This document shows positions 56,484-64,000 of a stretch of 64,000 bases of DNA, in pieces. How positions within the stretch are numbered: position 1 is the first letter of the stretch; every line of letters starts with the position of its first letter. The DNA comes from Eubacterium nodatum ATCC 33099. GTDB taxonomy: Bacteria > Bacillota > Clostridia > Peptostreptococcales > Anaerovoracaceae. Made by a program: the position numbers and the translations under genes. A model generated the notes under the pieces. That model was not told the origin of the DNA. It made no database searches and worked only from the letters and a program-made list of their open reading frames with translations. Location: positions 28,667 to 92,666 of the forward strand of contig AZKM01000001.1 in the NCBI GenBank assembly GCA_000510425.1. Reading direction: 5' to 3'.

Positions 56484-58760
56484 CTACCTGTAGATATTAA
56501 AGGTTCTCTTTAGTTTGCCTTGGAATCTTCCGATTCCTGTGATAACAACTTTAGCCTTTCCTACCTTTCGGTTATTCTTGTAGCTCAGCTTATAGTCAAC
56601 ATTCTTCTTAAGAGTCTTCCCCTTGTAAATAATTTGAACTTTTGCATTAATCTTCTTGCCTGTGTATTTTCTTTTTGCAATTTTCTTCACTTTACATTTA
56701 GAAAGCTTGATTGCCTTTACAACCCTGAATTTACCTGCTGCAATTCCTGTCTTAGCCACAACAGTGAGAGTATGCTTTCCTGTCTTTAATTTATTGATTG
56801 TTCCTTTTTTCAGAGTTACGGTTAAATTCTTGCCTGAAATCTTATAATCAATGCCTCCTACTAAAGTTTTTTTGTCAATCTTCACATCTCCAAAGCTATC
56901 ATCAAAATTTTTCCCTGATGTATTGATCATAACCGCCATACCCTTAGAGGAACTGCCCTTGTAGACTGTCATAGTTCCCTTAACCAGTCCGGCATAGGTT
57001 TTCTTGTTAACCTTTTTGAAGTTAATCAGCTTCAGCGAACCCACTTTATTGATTTTGTCGAAAGCCGCAAGGATTTTATTCAGTTTTTCAACATTTGTTA
57101 CAAGTTTTCTCTGATCCTCTGTAAGCTCATCGTACGACTTCTTTGCATCTCTGATTTCGTCAGCCTTATCTAAAGTAACTTTTTCATTCAGTTTCTCGAT
57201 TTTCTGTGAGACTTTATCTGCGGCTTCCTTATCTTCCTTCTCCTTTAAATTCTCAATTGTCAAAAGCTTCGGCTCACTGGCAAGAGATGCTCCGTTTTCT
57301 TTTCCTTCTTTTTCTGCAAAAACATAAACTTTATCGGTATCTGCATTGTAATTTTCAGGAAGCGTGAATTTAACTTCGCCCTCATATTGTTCCGTATCAT
57401 CGGCTTTTTTGATTTCTGCAACACTGCCATAGGACTTAATCTTCGCCGTAGGATCAGTGTACTCTTTATCTGTAATAAGAACGCTCATACGCTCAGCCTT
57501 ATTTTTTTCATATGTATACTTGAAAGGTACAGTTACCTCTGATCCCTTCTGCATAGCCTTACCTGCTTCAAACTTCTGTGTATTGTCCTTAAGAACTACA
57601 CTCCATGTTTTCTTTTCTCCGGTTTGTGGTGCTGTCAATGTTTTAGGAGTAACAAAGCCCTCTTGTTTGCTGAGCAACACTGCATCCTTGTCAATATTCA
57701 TTGCAGGAACTACCGCTGCACGGTTATCTTGAGGTTTATTGTCCTTTTCGGAACCTTTTACAAGACGATCTCCATCCAAGTCCAATTTTCCTCTGATAGA
57801 TATGGAGCCCTTATAACCTTCCGTGCATACCTTTGATTTTTCGGCTTTCGTATGTGACCTGGTCCACCAGAATACACTTGGAAGCTGATGATACAAACCG
57901 CTGTTCTTATGTACCAACTTCGTCCTTGCATAATCAGAAGCCATCATCAAACGATTTTTTATCGTATCTCCCTGTGGTTTAAAAAGAGTTCCTGATGCAT
58001 AGCCGTATTCTGTGTTTTCAAGCTCCTTTGCACTCAAAAGAAAAACTTTTGTATTACTCATCTTACTTGCAATCAAGGTTGTTTTCCCCGGATTATTCCC
58101 CGGTGTACCGTGAATTGTTTCTACAATTTGTGGCTCCAGACTTGTGGGTTTGATAAGATCTTTTTCAATATCCGAAAAAGCATTATTTAAGAACCCTCCT
58201 TTATTCTGGTCCGCCCACTTTGCATCGTAGTACATATCCTTGTAGTCTTCCTCTGAATTCAGCCATTTCTTGATATTGCTGTAGTTAAAGTCTTTATTCC
58301 AAGGTCTTACAAACCTCGATGCGCCATGCAGGTCATATCCCTCAGGTTTCTCCATAGACTCATCTTCACTAGTGTATCTATTATCGAAAGCAATCATATC
58401 CAAAGCCACATCCGACTGAAGTGTAACTGCATCTGCTTCCTTGTCGAGATTACTGTCTCCTTTAGTGGATAAAACTCTCCACTTAATCGGTTTCTTATTT
58501 CCTTCTTTATCCATGAAGTATTGACCGAAATAAAGATAACTTCCATTGCCCTTTGACCATGCATCATCTAATGATGCTGTCTTATCGGGATCAGTTAAGC
58601 CTGAAAGCCCGAGATTAACGGTGTTTTTAACATTTGTATTTTCCGGGTCTTCTCCATTTGCTTCAGCAAATGTGAAAACTGAAGACTGAACTGCCAGCAT
58701 AGATGTTACTACTGCACAACATAAGATCTTCTTCCAAAAACCATATTTTTCATGTTTCAT
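56484..58760 (-). CDS. Secreted surface protein with DUF6273-like domain and repeat tail
   Basis: This 758-residue protein has a signal peptide (about 1-32) and an N-terminal DUF6273-like region (YLYFGQYFMDKEGNKKPIKW, WWTRS, PAMNIDKDAVLLSK; about 70-360), common in large clostridial surface proteins. An Ig-like and helical middle part follows (LTEDQRKLVTNVEKL). Near the C-terminus a repeat resembles surface-protein modules (KNVDYKLSYKNNRKVGKAKV). It lacks the Fn3-like end of its neighbours and any LPXTG. The function is unknown. AAAGGA precedes the ATG. Confidence 0.75.
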   Translation of the reverse strand: MKHEKYGFWKKILCCAVVTSMLAVQSSVFTFAEANGEDPENTNVKNTVNLGLSGLTDPDKTASLDDAWSKGNGSYLYFGQYFMDKEGNKKPIKWRVLSTKGDSNLDKEADAVTLQSDVALDMIAFDNRYTSEDESMEKPEGYDLHGASRFVRPWNKDFNYSNIKKWLNSEEDYKDMYYDAKWADQNKGGFLNNAFSDIEKDLIKPTSLEPQIVETIHGTPGNNPGKTTLIASKMSNTKVFLLSAKELENTEYGYASGTLFKPQGDTIKNRLMMASDYARTKLVHKNSGLYHQLPSVFWWTRSHTKAEKSKVCTEGYKGSISIRGKLDLDGDRLVKGSEKDNKPQDNRAAVVPAMNIDKDAVLLSKQEGFVTPKTLTAPQTGEKKTWSVVLKDNTQKFEAGKAMQKGSEVTVPFKYTYEKNKAERMSVLITDKEYTDPTAKIKSYGSVAEIKKADDTEQYEGEVKFTLPENYNADTDKVYVFAEKEGKENGASLASEPKLLTIENLKEKEDKEAADKVSQKIEKLNEKVTLDKADEIRDAKKSYDELTEDQRKLVTNVEKLNKILAAFDKINKVGSLKLINFKKVNKKTYAGLVKGTMTVYKGSSSKGMAVMINTSGKNFDDSFGDVKIDKKTLVGGIDYKISGKNLTVTLKKGTINKLKTGKHTLTVVAKTGIAAGKFRVVKAIKLSKCKVKKIAKRKYTGKKINAKVQIIYKGKTLKKNVDYKLSYKNNRKVGKAKVVITGIGRFQGKLKRTFNIYR

Positions 58761-58783
58761 AATAATATCCTTTCTTTAAATGT

Positions 58784-58799
58784 ACAAGGAAATCCTTGT
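58784..58799 (-). promoter_or_regulatory. Inverted repeat upstream of the 758-residue protein gene
   Basis: ACAAGGAAATCCTTGT, a palindrome with seven-base arms, lies about 25 bases before the start codon and touches a TTGACA-like sequence. It may be an operator or a leader hairpin; nothing more can be said. Confidence 0.35.
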
Positions 58800-58885
58800 C
58801 AACTTTCATTTTATATGTAAAAGTGTTAAACTTTATTTTCAAAATTATATATGCATATTTATAGAAATTTTAATTTACTTGCTCA

Positions 58886-58927
58886 GGACTGCCTGATTAA
58901 CGATTTTAATCGTTAATCAGGCAGTCC
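58886..58927 (-). terminator. Long perfect hairpin after the riboswitch-controlled gene
   Basis: GGACTGCCTGATTAACGA and its complement form an 18-base stem with a short loop about 60 bases past the stop of the 616-residue protein gene. The T-tail is poor, but the stem is strong enough to end transcription or protect a 3' end. Confidence 0.65.
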
Positions 58928-58987
58928 CTGAAATATTACAGGCATTAAAGCCATCCATATTAAGAAATATTGATTACAACCCGATTT

Positions 58988-60838
58988 TTATAACCTGATT
59001 CTCAATTTACCGGTATACTTACCGTAAATAGTCTTTCCTTCAATTACTTTGTAGGCTCTTGCCTTAATGAAATAAACTTTCTTTGCTTTCAGACCTTTTA
59101 CCGTAATACCGGTACTATGCCCTTTAACGGTCTTTGCCGATTTGAAATTCTTGTTTGTAGAGAGCTTTACTTCATATCCTGTCGCATCGATTTTCTTAAG
59201 AACAACCTTGATGGATTTTCCCTTTTTAACAATGCTTCTTAATGCTGTGCTCTTAACGGAACCTGCATCAACCCATTTAGGATACAATTTCATATCCCTT
59301 TCAACAGTTTTTTTGAAATCCCATTTGTTGGTTAGTTTAGTATCTGTATACCATCCTGCAAACACTTTGCCCTTCTTCGCCTGAGGTTCTGCTAGGGCTT
59401 TAACTGTTTTGCCATTCTTAACGAGTTTGACATTCTTTTCACTCAGCTTTTTTCCATCCTTAAAGATAACTGCATGGCTGTTGTCCATTCCTACCAAAAC
59501 CACTGCCTGAACATCCTTTGCACCTGCAGTCTTATCTAAAGGTGAACCGGTTAAAATTGTCATTCCTTCTTTTTTGGAAATCAAATTTGTCACGGCGTAA
59601 TGAGGGTCCATATTACTGCTCTTATCCAGAATCTTTTCATCAATTTTCGCTACAGAGTCATTGCTAAAGCTCCATTTTGATCTCTGTTCTGTAACATCCT
59701 CACCCGTTGTCGATTTTCTTTCGATACCCAAAGGTGTTCTTTCTCCCTCATCAACTCTGATAATCTCAGATTCAAGTTCCATTGATTTCAACGGATTCTT
59801 ATAAACGAATTTAACAGTTACAGTTTTCTTCAGAGATGGCTTTGCTTTACTGGAAACCTCAAACTTCGCAACTCCTGCCTTAATTGGAACAATTCCTGCA
59901 CTATGCAGCTCTTCATATATTGCCACATCAGGGGTCAATGCTTTCCATACGAGGTCTCTCTGTGTAGTATTTGCAGGTGAATATGACACCTGATAATCTC
60001 TGACCGGATTGTCACCATCCATGATTCCTGCATATCTTGACTCATGTGCCACATATTTATCCATAGCCCATGTCTTAGGAACACTTACATTGAATCCCTT
60101 AATAGGTGCTTCACCTGTTTTTACTGCAAATTCGGTTCTTACATTCGGGTTACTTTTCAAAAATACGCTGAATGTTCTTTTATGTCCCGCAACCTGATCT
60201 GTTGTAAGAAGTCCCGTATTCCAAATATGAGCAAATCCTCCCTGGTTTTTGTTTTTTTCAAACATAACCGCATCCGGATTCACTTCGATTTCTTTACCAT
60301 TTTCGCCATAAAACTTCGCAGTTATCTGTTGCTTTACAAATCCCTCCGAAACAAAAGGCTTATCAAGTGTAACCTCTTTATCCTTTACAAAAGCCTTCAC
60401 CGATTTAATATTGTCATACACTGAACCGTCCACGCTTATGTTAAAGTATACTCTAGTTTCTTTATGACCGCGAACTTCAACATATGCATCCTTCAGCGTT
60501 TTTATTTTCTGTCCGGGATCCATTACCGGTGGTCTGAATAGACCTTTATCATTAATCCAATAATGTCTTCCTATCTCATCACCTGAAACAAGTTTCTCTT
60601 TTGCTTCCCATTCGTCGGCACCAAAATTATTCTTAAAAGTTCCCCTATCTGCAATCGATAGATTAAATGTGTTATTTTCATCCATATAGACTTTCTCGCC
60701 GTTGGTTTTCTCAAACCATACGCTGCGGTCCGCTTTTGTTTCCTTTGCCATAGCAAATTGAAGCGGAAGAATCATAGTCGCTATCAGTGCCACAATTAAG
60801 ACTGTAGACAGTCTTTTAACATTTAAAGTTTTCTTCAC
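58988..60838 (-). CDS. Secreted Ig-like/Fn3 surface protein under cobalamin riboswitch control
   Basis: This 616-residue protein begins at a GTG with AAAGGAG six bases ahead. A signal peptide (1-31) is followed by an unrecognised N-terminal part (about 35-240, with GRHYWINDKG and GGFAHIWNTG) and Ig-like segments (about 245-450). A Listeria-Bacteroides type repeat (GKVFAGWYTDTKLTNKW, about 490-525) and the Lys-rich Fn3-like end (about 530-616) complete it. Its transcript begins with a cobalamin riboswitch and attenuator, so expression should rise when cobalamin is scarce. A role in binding or salvaging corrinoids at the cell surface is inferred from regulation alone; no known cobalamin-binding domain is recognised. 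Confidence 0.82.
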   Translation of the reverse strand: MKKTLNVKRLSTVLIVALIATMILPLQFAMAKETKADRSVWFEKTNGEKVYMDENNTFNLSIADRGTFKNNFGADEWEAKEKLVSGDEIGRHYWINDKGLFRPPVMDPGQKIKTLKDAYVEVRGHKETRVYFNISVDGSVYDNIKSVKAFVKDKEVTLDKPFVSEGFVKQQITAKFYGENGKEIEVNPDAVMFEKNKNQGGFAHIWNTGLLTTDQVAGHKRTFSVFLKSNPNVRTEFAVKTGEAPIKGFNVSVPKTWAMDKYVAHESRYAGIMDGDNPVRDYQVSYSPANTTQRDLVWKALTPDVAIYEELHSAGIVPIKAGVAKFEVSSKAKPSLKKTVTVKFVYKNPLKSMELESEIIRVDEGERTPLGIERKSTTGEDVTEQRSKWSFSNDSVAKIDEKILDKSSNMDPHYAVTNLISKKEGMTILTGSPLDKTAGAKDVQAVVLVGMDNSHAVIFKDGKKLSEKNVKLVKNGKTVKALAEPQAKKGKVFAGWYTDTKLTNKWDFKKTVERDMKLYPKWVDAGSVKSTALRSIVKKGKSIKVVLKKIDATGYEVKLSTNKNFKSAKTVKGHSTGITVKGLKAKKVYFIKARAYKVIEGKTIYGKYTGKLRIRL

Positions 60839-60907
60839 TACATTCTCCTTTCTATCAGAAAACTAACATTATTTTTAACAAAGCAATTGCTTTGTCCCAG
60901 CAAAACA

Positions 60908-60948
60908 ACAAAAAAACTGTGCATATAGCACAGCCCGATTTTGCTGAT
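60908..60948 (-). terminator. Attenuator of the cobalamin riboswitch
   Basis: On the minus strand CTGTGC pairs with GCACAG (60917-60933), followed by seven T. The stem can be extended by CAGCAAAA/TTTTGCTG, giving a possible alternative fold. It lies between the aptamer and the start codon, as expected for transcriptional control. Confidence 0.85.
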
Positions 60949-60989
60949 AAACTTATTACTCCATCAATCTCCCGTCGATTTGTAATATA

Positions 60990-61165
60990 ATTTTATGCAG
61001 GTCTCCTGGCTTGCACATCATCGTCTCATTTCTCCTTCCCATTCTCATAGTGGATGACACAGTCACGAAATTCGACTCATTGCTCACAGTGGCGGGACCG
61101 CTCAGGCTTTTCACCTGATTCCCTCTTAGCTTGTTCCGTAAAATCTATCCTCATCTCATAGATAC
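60990..61165 (-). promoter_or_regulatory. Cobalamin riboswitch
   Basis: On the minus strand the aptamer core reads GGGAATCAGGTGAAAAGCC, then CGGTCCCGCCACTGTGA, GAATGGGAAGG and the B12 box GCAAGCCAGGAGACCTGCAT (60995-61014). All main conserved elements are in the right order. It controls the secreted 616-residue protein gene and no known cobalamin biosynthesis or transport gene in this window. Confidence 0.96.
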
Positions 61166-61207
61166 AAGTGAACAAGAACATAAAATTTCCTATTAAAATA
61201 CTTCCTT

Positions 61208-61236
61208 ATTTTACCTGTTCAACATATAAATGTCAA
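61208..61236 (-). promoter_or_regulatory. Promoter of the cobalamin-riboswitch transcript
   Basis: TTGACA (61231-61236) and TAAAAT (61208-61213) on the minus strand are 17 bases apart, about 40 bases ahead of the aptamer. The whole 596-base gap 60839-61434 is thus accounted for by attenuator, riboswitch, promoter and the terminator of the upstream gene. Confidence 0.8.
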
Positions 61237-61369
61237 GCAAATATTATACTCTTTTTCTTCTTATCGTCTAAAGATATATATTTTTCTAAATTTTCAATTT
61301 AAGCCATTTTTCTTTTATTTTTTGATTTTTCGATAGAACAAATATATGACTACTTTTCCCCGTCATAGT

Positions 61370-61403
61370 GAAAAAAGCGGTACAGCTTTCACACCGTACC
61401 GCC
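61370..61403 (-). terminator. Terminator after the beta-helix/coiled-coil protein gene
   Basis: GCGGTAC and GTACCGC pair and are followed by six T on the minus strand, about 35 bases past the stop codon. Confidence 0.85.
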
Positions 61404-61434
61404 TAGAGAGCATCCTCTATATCAGTCCTCTATG

Positions 61435-63657
61435 TTATTTAATCTTTACTTTTATGGTCTTTCCTGCCTTTGAAAGAACTGTTTTTCCTGCAATTTTCTT
61501 ATAAGCCTTTATCTTGAAGTAGTAGGTTTTCCCCTTCTTCAGTTTCTTGATGGTAACCTTTGTCTTACCGGTTTTAGCAATTTCCTTATACCCGGATTTG
61601 GACTTTGCAGAGCGGTAAACTTTATATCCGTCCACTTTCACATCCTTTACAGGCATCCATTTAATGACTACTTTTCCTTTACTCATCTTAGCCTTTATTT
61701 TTGAAGGGCTGAGCAGAGACAACAGTTTTCTCAGCAGAGCATCCTCTTTCTTCTTTGCCAGTTCAAGCTGCTTTTCAGCTTCAGTGGATTTTTCATTTTT
61801 ATCCTTGATTTCTTTCTCCAGTTCGGCAACTTTTTTCTCTGCTGTTTCAAGTTTCGTCTTAAGCTCTTCTGCTTCCTTCTTTGCCGCATCCAGTTTTAAA
61901 TTCGACTCCTCCAGTTGCTTTTGAACCTCAGCAAGTTCTTCCTTTACTTTCGCAATATCTTTTCCGGCTTTGTCCAATTCTTTCTGTAACTTATCAACAG
62001 ATTCTTTCTGCTCCTGCAATTCCTTCTTAATCTTATCAATCTCTGCTTTTGCTTCTTTGAGATCTTCAGCAGCTTCCTCTGCCTTCTTCTTTTCAGCAGC
62101 CACCTGATTCTGCAGTTCCTCTACCTTTTTATTAGCATTGCTCAACTCTTGTTCTTTATCTGCCAAATCTTTTTTCTGTTTTTCTACTTTCTCTTTAAGT
62201 TCATCGACCTTGGCATTTGCTTTTTTGAGGTTATCTTCTGCCTTATCCAGTTTGGCTTGCAACTCTTTAGAAGCAGCTTTCTCTGTTTCTACTTCCTCTT
62301 TAAGTTCATCGACCTTGGCATTTGCTTTTTTGAGGTTATCTTCTGCCTCATTCAGTTTGGCTTGCAACTCTTTAGAAGCAGTTTTTTCTTTTTCCAAATC
62401 CGCTTTCAGTTTCTTGATTTCTTTGTTTGCTGCTTCAAGTTTATCATTGCTATCCTTAACTTTCGCCTTAAGGTCATCAATGATTTTTTTGTGTTCGCTG
62501 CTCATGATAAAAGTGCCTTCTTCAGTACTCACTTCTTCCATTCCTTCAGCAAGATAAGCATTAAGAGCATCTCCCGCATTTTTGAATGTACCGCCCTTCA
62601 CTGTTAAATCTGAGCCTTCGGCAATATCAATTGCCCCATCAAACTTACCGCCTGACACCTCAATCTCAGACTTATCGGAAGTGGTGCTTTTATCTGCTTT
62701 CAAAACTGTTTTCGCGGTAATTTCTCCACCTTTTATATTTATCTTTCCTCCGCTGTTGAATATATATGCACCGTATCCGGCTGCAGCATCACCTTTATAT
62801 ACACCGCTATTGACCGTAAGCACTCCTCCGTTGCTTGCTGCAAGTGTCGTACTATTCCAATCAGCCATTTCTGTCTGCGTGAATTCACAGTCATTCAGTT
62901 CAACCTTGCCGCCTGCAGCATCTGCACAACCACCCTTGACGGCATTTATTTTAACTTTATTCAAGGTTACATCGGCACATTTTTCTGCCTTGAACGCCAT
63001 CCAGAACTTTTCGGTTACGGACAAGTTCACATTGCTGATTTCGGCTGCTCCATCTCTAATATTGATATTAATATACTTTGAAGTGAATTTTCCGCCGCTT
63101 ACTCTGACCGTAGGTACTTTGCTGCCCGGACCATCAGCTTTTGCACTTACCAGCGGTGTGGCGGCAACGTTATTTACAGGCTTGCCCGATACCTTCAGTT
63201 CGCCTCCTGTCATCACAAAATCGCCTTCATTCCATACACCGGCTCCGCCGCCATCGTCAATTGCTTCTGAAACTCCGCCCTTCATGGTCAAGGTGCCATT
63301 ATTCGACACGCCTCTTGACGAAATCGTTCCGTTTGCCTCAGCCGATTTGTCCTCAATGGTCAAGGTCCCTTGGTTATCAATAGCATACTTGGTTTTAGGG
63401 TTACCTTTCTGACATGAAAGTTTATGACCGTTGAGATTCAAAGTTATGGTCTTATCCTTCGCTATATTCAGCTCACCATCCAGCTGAATATCACTGTTAA
63501 CTTTAATTTCAACATTTGTTTCATTTAAAGCTGTTTTGAGTTCCTCAAGGGTTGAAACTTCCCTCTCCGCACTTCCTCCGTCTGCCATTGCAAATGCAGG
63601 GGTCATGGCAACTGTCATGATTCCACACACCAGCAGACTTAAAACCTTTTTCAACAT
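61435..63657 (-). CDS. Secreted protein with beta-helix-like, coiled-coil and Fn3-like regions
   Basis: This 740-residue protein has a signal peptide (about 1-25), then a repetitive beta-helix-like region (about 40-380) with recurring short motifs such as NNGTLTMKGG, NEGDFVMTGG and EVSGGKF. A long charged coiled coil (about 395-640) and the Lys-rich Fn3-like end (about 645-740) shared with neighbours follow. The start at 63657 (MLKKVLSLLV) follows AGGAG; the frame is open 29 codons further into the leader. No catalytic residues are evident. It may be a stalk-like adhesin; the function is unknown. Confidence 0.8.
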   Translation of the reverse strand: MLKKVLSLLVCGIMTVAMTPAFAMADGGSAEREVSTLEELKTALNETNVEIKVNSDIQLDGELNIAKDKTITLNLNGHKLSCQKGNPKTKYAIDNQGTLTIEDKSAEANGTISSRGVSNNGTLTMKGGVSEAIDDGGGAGVWNEGDFVMTGGELKVSGKPVNNVAATPLVSAKADGPGSKVPTVRVSGGKFTSKYININIRDGAAEISNVNLSVTEKFWMAFKAEKCADVTLNKVKINAVKGGCADAAGGKVELNDCEFTQTEMADWNSTTLAASNGGVLTVNSGVYKGDAAAGYGAYIFNSGGKINIKGGEITAKTVLKADKSTTSDKSEIEVSGGKFDGAIDIAEGSDLTVKGGTFKNAGDALNAYLAEGMEEVSTEEGTFIMSSEHKKIIDDLKAKVKDSNDKLEAANKEIKKLKADLEKEKTASKELQAKLNEAEDNLKKANAKVDELKEEVETEKAASKELQAKLDKAEDNLKKANAKVDELKEKVEKQKKDLADKEQELSNANKKVEELQNQVAAEKKKAEEAAEDLKEAKAEIDKIKKELQEQKESVDKLQKELDKAGKDIAKVKEELAEVQKQLEESNLKLDAAKKEAEELKTKLETAEKKVAELEKEIKDKNEKSTEAEKQLELAKKKEDALLRKLLSLLSPSKIKAKMSKGKVVIKWMPVKDVKVDGYKVYRSAKSKSGYKEIAKTGKTKVTIKKLKKGKTYYFKIKAYKKIAGKTVLSKAGKTIKVKIK
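62191..62400 (-). repeat. Two tandem 105-base copies in the coiled-coil region
   Basis: Copies 62191-62295 and 62296-62400 are nearly identical over their first 85-90 bases. They encode a 35-residue coiled-coil unit containing NLKKANAKVDELKE twice. The period is a multiple of seven residues, so the heptad phase is kept. Confidence 0.85.
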
Positions 63658-63767
63658 AACACTGCTCCTTTTAAAATACTTACACCGCAAATGTATAGAT
63701 TGCAGTATATAACTTCCTATTGCTGTGTCTTTTTTGAAATTCAAATTGCATATAAAATGAGACTACC

Positions 63768-63840
63768 TTCTACATGTACAATATCGTTTTCTCCGACTTG
63801 TATATGATACTATAATTTTGATTATTTCCACATGCACAAT
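63768..63840. repeat. Direct repeats in the leader of the coiled-coil protein gene
   Basis: TTCTACATGTACAAT (63768-63782) and TTCCACATGCACAAT (63826-63840) match at 13 of 15 positions, 58 bases apart, within the leader of about 200 bases. They may be regulator-binding sites. Confidence 0.4.
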
Positions 63841-63868
63841 GATACTTTCTAAAAGCGTCAGCACCACG

Positions 63869-63897
63869 ATTCTATCATTGTATATAAATAATGTCAA
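63869..63897 (-). promoter_or_regulatory. Promoter of the coiled-coil protein gene
   Basis: TTGACA (63892-63897) and TAGAAT (63869-63874) on the minus strand are 17 bases apart. The resulting leader is about 200 bases long. No gene is seen between here and the right edge. Confidence 0.75.
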
Positions 63898-64000
63898 TTG
63901 AATAAATAAAAATTGACAAAACTGTCGAATAGATTAAATACATCGAATTCACAGAAATATATATGAGTTGCACTACAAAAAGCCGACCCCCGAAATATAT

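Noticed and set aside
62191..62400. A CRISPR array
   Set aside because: There are only two long, adjacent, translated copies with no spacers, and no cas genes.
62138..63412. Long plus-strand open frames opposite the coiled-coil/beta-helix gene
   Set aside because: They are low-complexity shadows of the minus-strand gene (Ser/Phe/Leu-rich), without ribosome sites or family features.

Overview
The window is AT-rich DNA from a low-GC anaerobic member of the Clostridia. Supporting traits are a cdaA-cdaR-glmM-glmS operon, HrcA/CIRCE control of dnaK, an Enterococcus-type V-ATPase operon, FolE2-based folate synthesis, anaerobic-type cobalamin synthesis (CbiD) and many secreted Lys-rich proteins with Ig-like or Fn3-like domains. 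The best guess is a host-associated [Eubacterium]/Anaerovoracaceae-like organism. No rRNA, tRNA, phage, IS or CRISPR is visible, so this placement is inference.

Layout. 0-5 kb (minus strand): cbiD, gltX, a UPF0340 gene and ahcY. 5-10.3 kb: cdaA-cdaR-glmM-glmS, linking c-di-AMP synthesis to UDP-GlcNAc precursor supply. Divergent hpf lies at 10.5-11.1 kb. 11.4-15.4 kb: yhaM, recD2 and comFC. 15.7-36.9 kb: a heme/hemoprotein iron island in two minus-strand operons. 37-42.1 kb: hrcA-grpE-dnaK-dnaJ behind a CIRCE promoter. 42.2-44.8 kb: ptpS-folE2-folP-folK. 45-53.6 kb: a nine-gene V-ATPase operon. 53.7-56.3 kb (plus strand): TPP-riboswitch-controlled thiM-thiE-thiD. 56.5-63.9 kb (minus): three large secreted proteins, one behind a cobalamin riboswitch.

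The iron island resembles the streptococcal shr-shp-hts (sia) system but is larger. Operon 1 (from about 36.83 kb down to 25.5 kb) encodes a membrane-anchored double NEAT-like protein, an Shp homologue with both Met ligands, an IsdE/HtsA-type heme-binding protein with both ligands, a FecCD permease and an ATPase. It continues with a DUF454 membrane protein, a CydDC-like ABC pair and two DtxR-type regulators. Operon 2 (from about 25.28 kb down to 15.77 kb) encodes a secreted subtilase, two Shr-like receptors (hemoglobin-interacting domain, NEAT, EF-hand, leucine-rich repeats, Fn3) and a secreted FMN-binding/NEAT/NEAT/Fn3 polypeptide that is frameshifted here. The expected flow is hemoglobin attack and capture at the surface, relay through NEAT and Shp proteins, then import through the ABC transporter.

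The most novel points are these. (1) Both regulators appear to be DtxR-like DNA-binding proteins fused to a NEAT-like C-terminal domain, which suggests a cytosolic heme/iron sensor; the second copy is split by a frameshift. (2) Both operons have the same promoter (TTTACA-N17-TAGAAT) followed by an inverted repeat with identical arms, GTTAGAT/ATCTAC. (3) A flavin-binding domain is joined to NEAT domains, suggesting extracellular heme reduction. (4) A secreted Ig-like surface protein is controlled by a cobalamin riboswitch with an attenuator. (5) Both frameshifts fall in identical A7GT tracts and would be repaired by losing one A.
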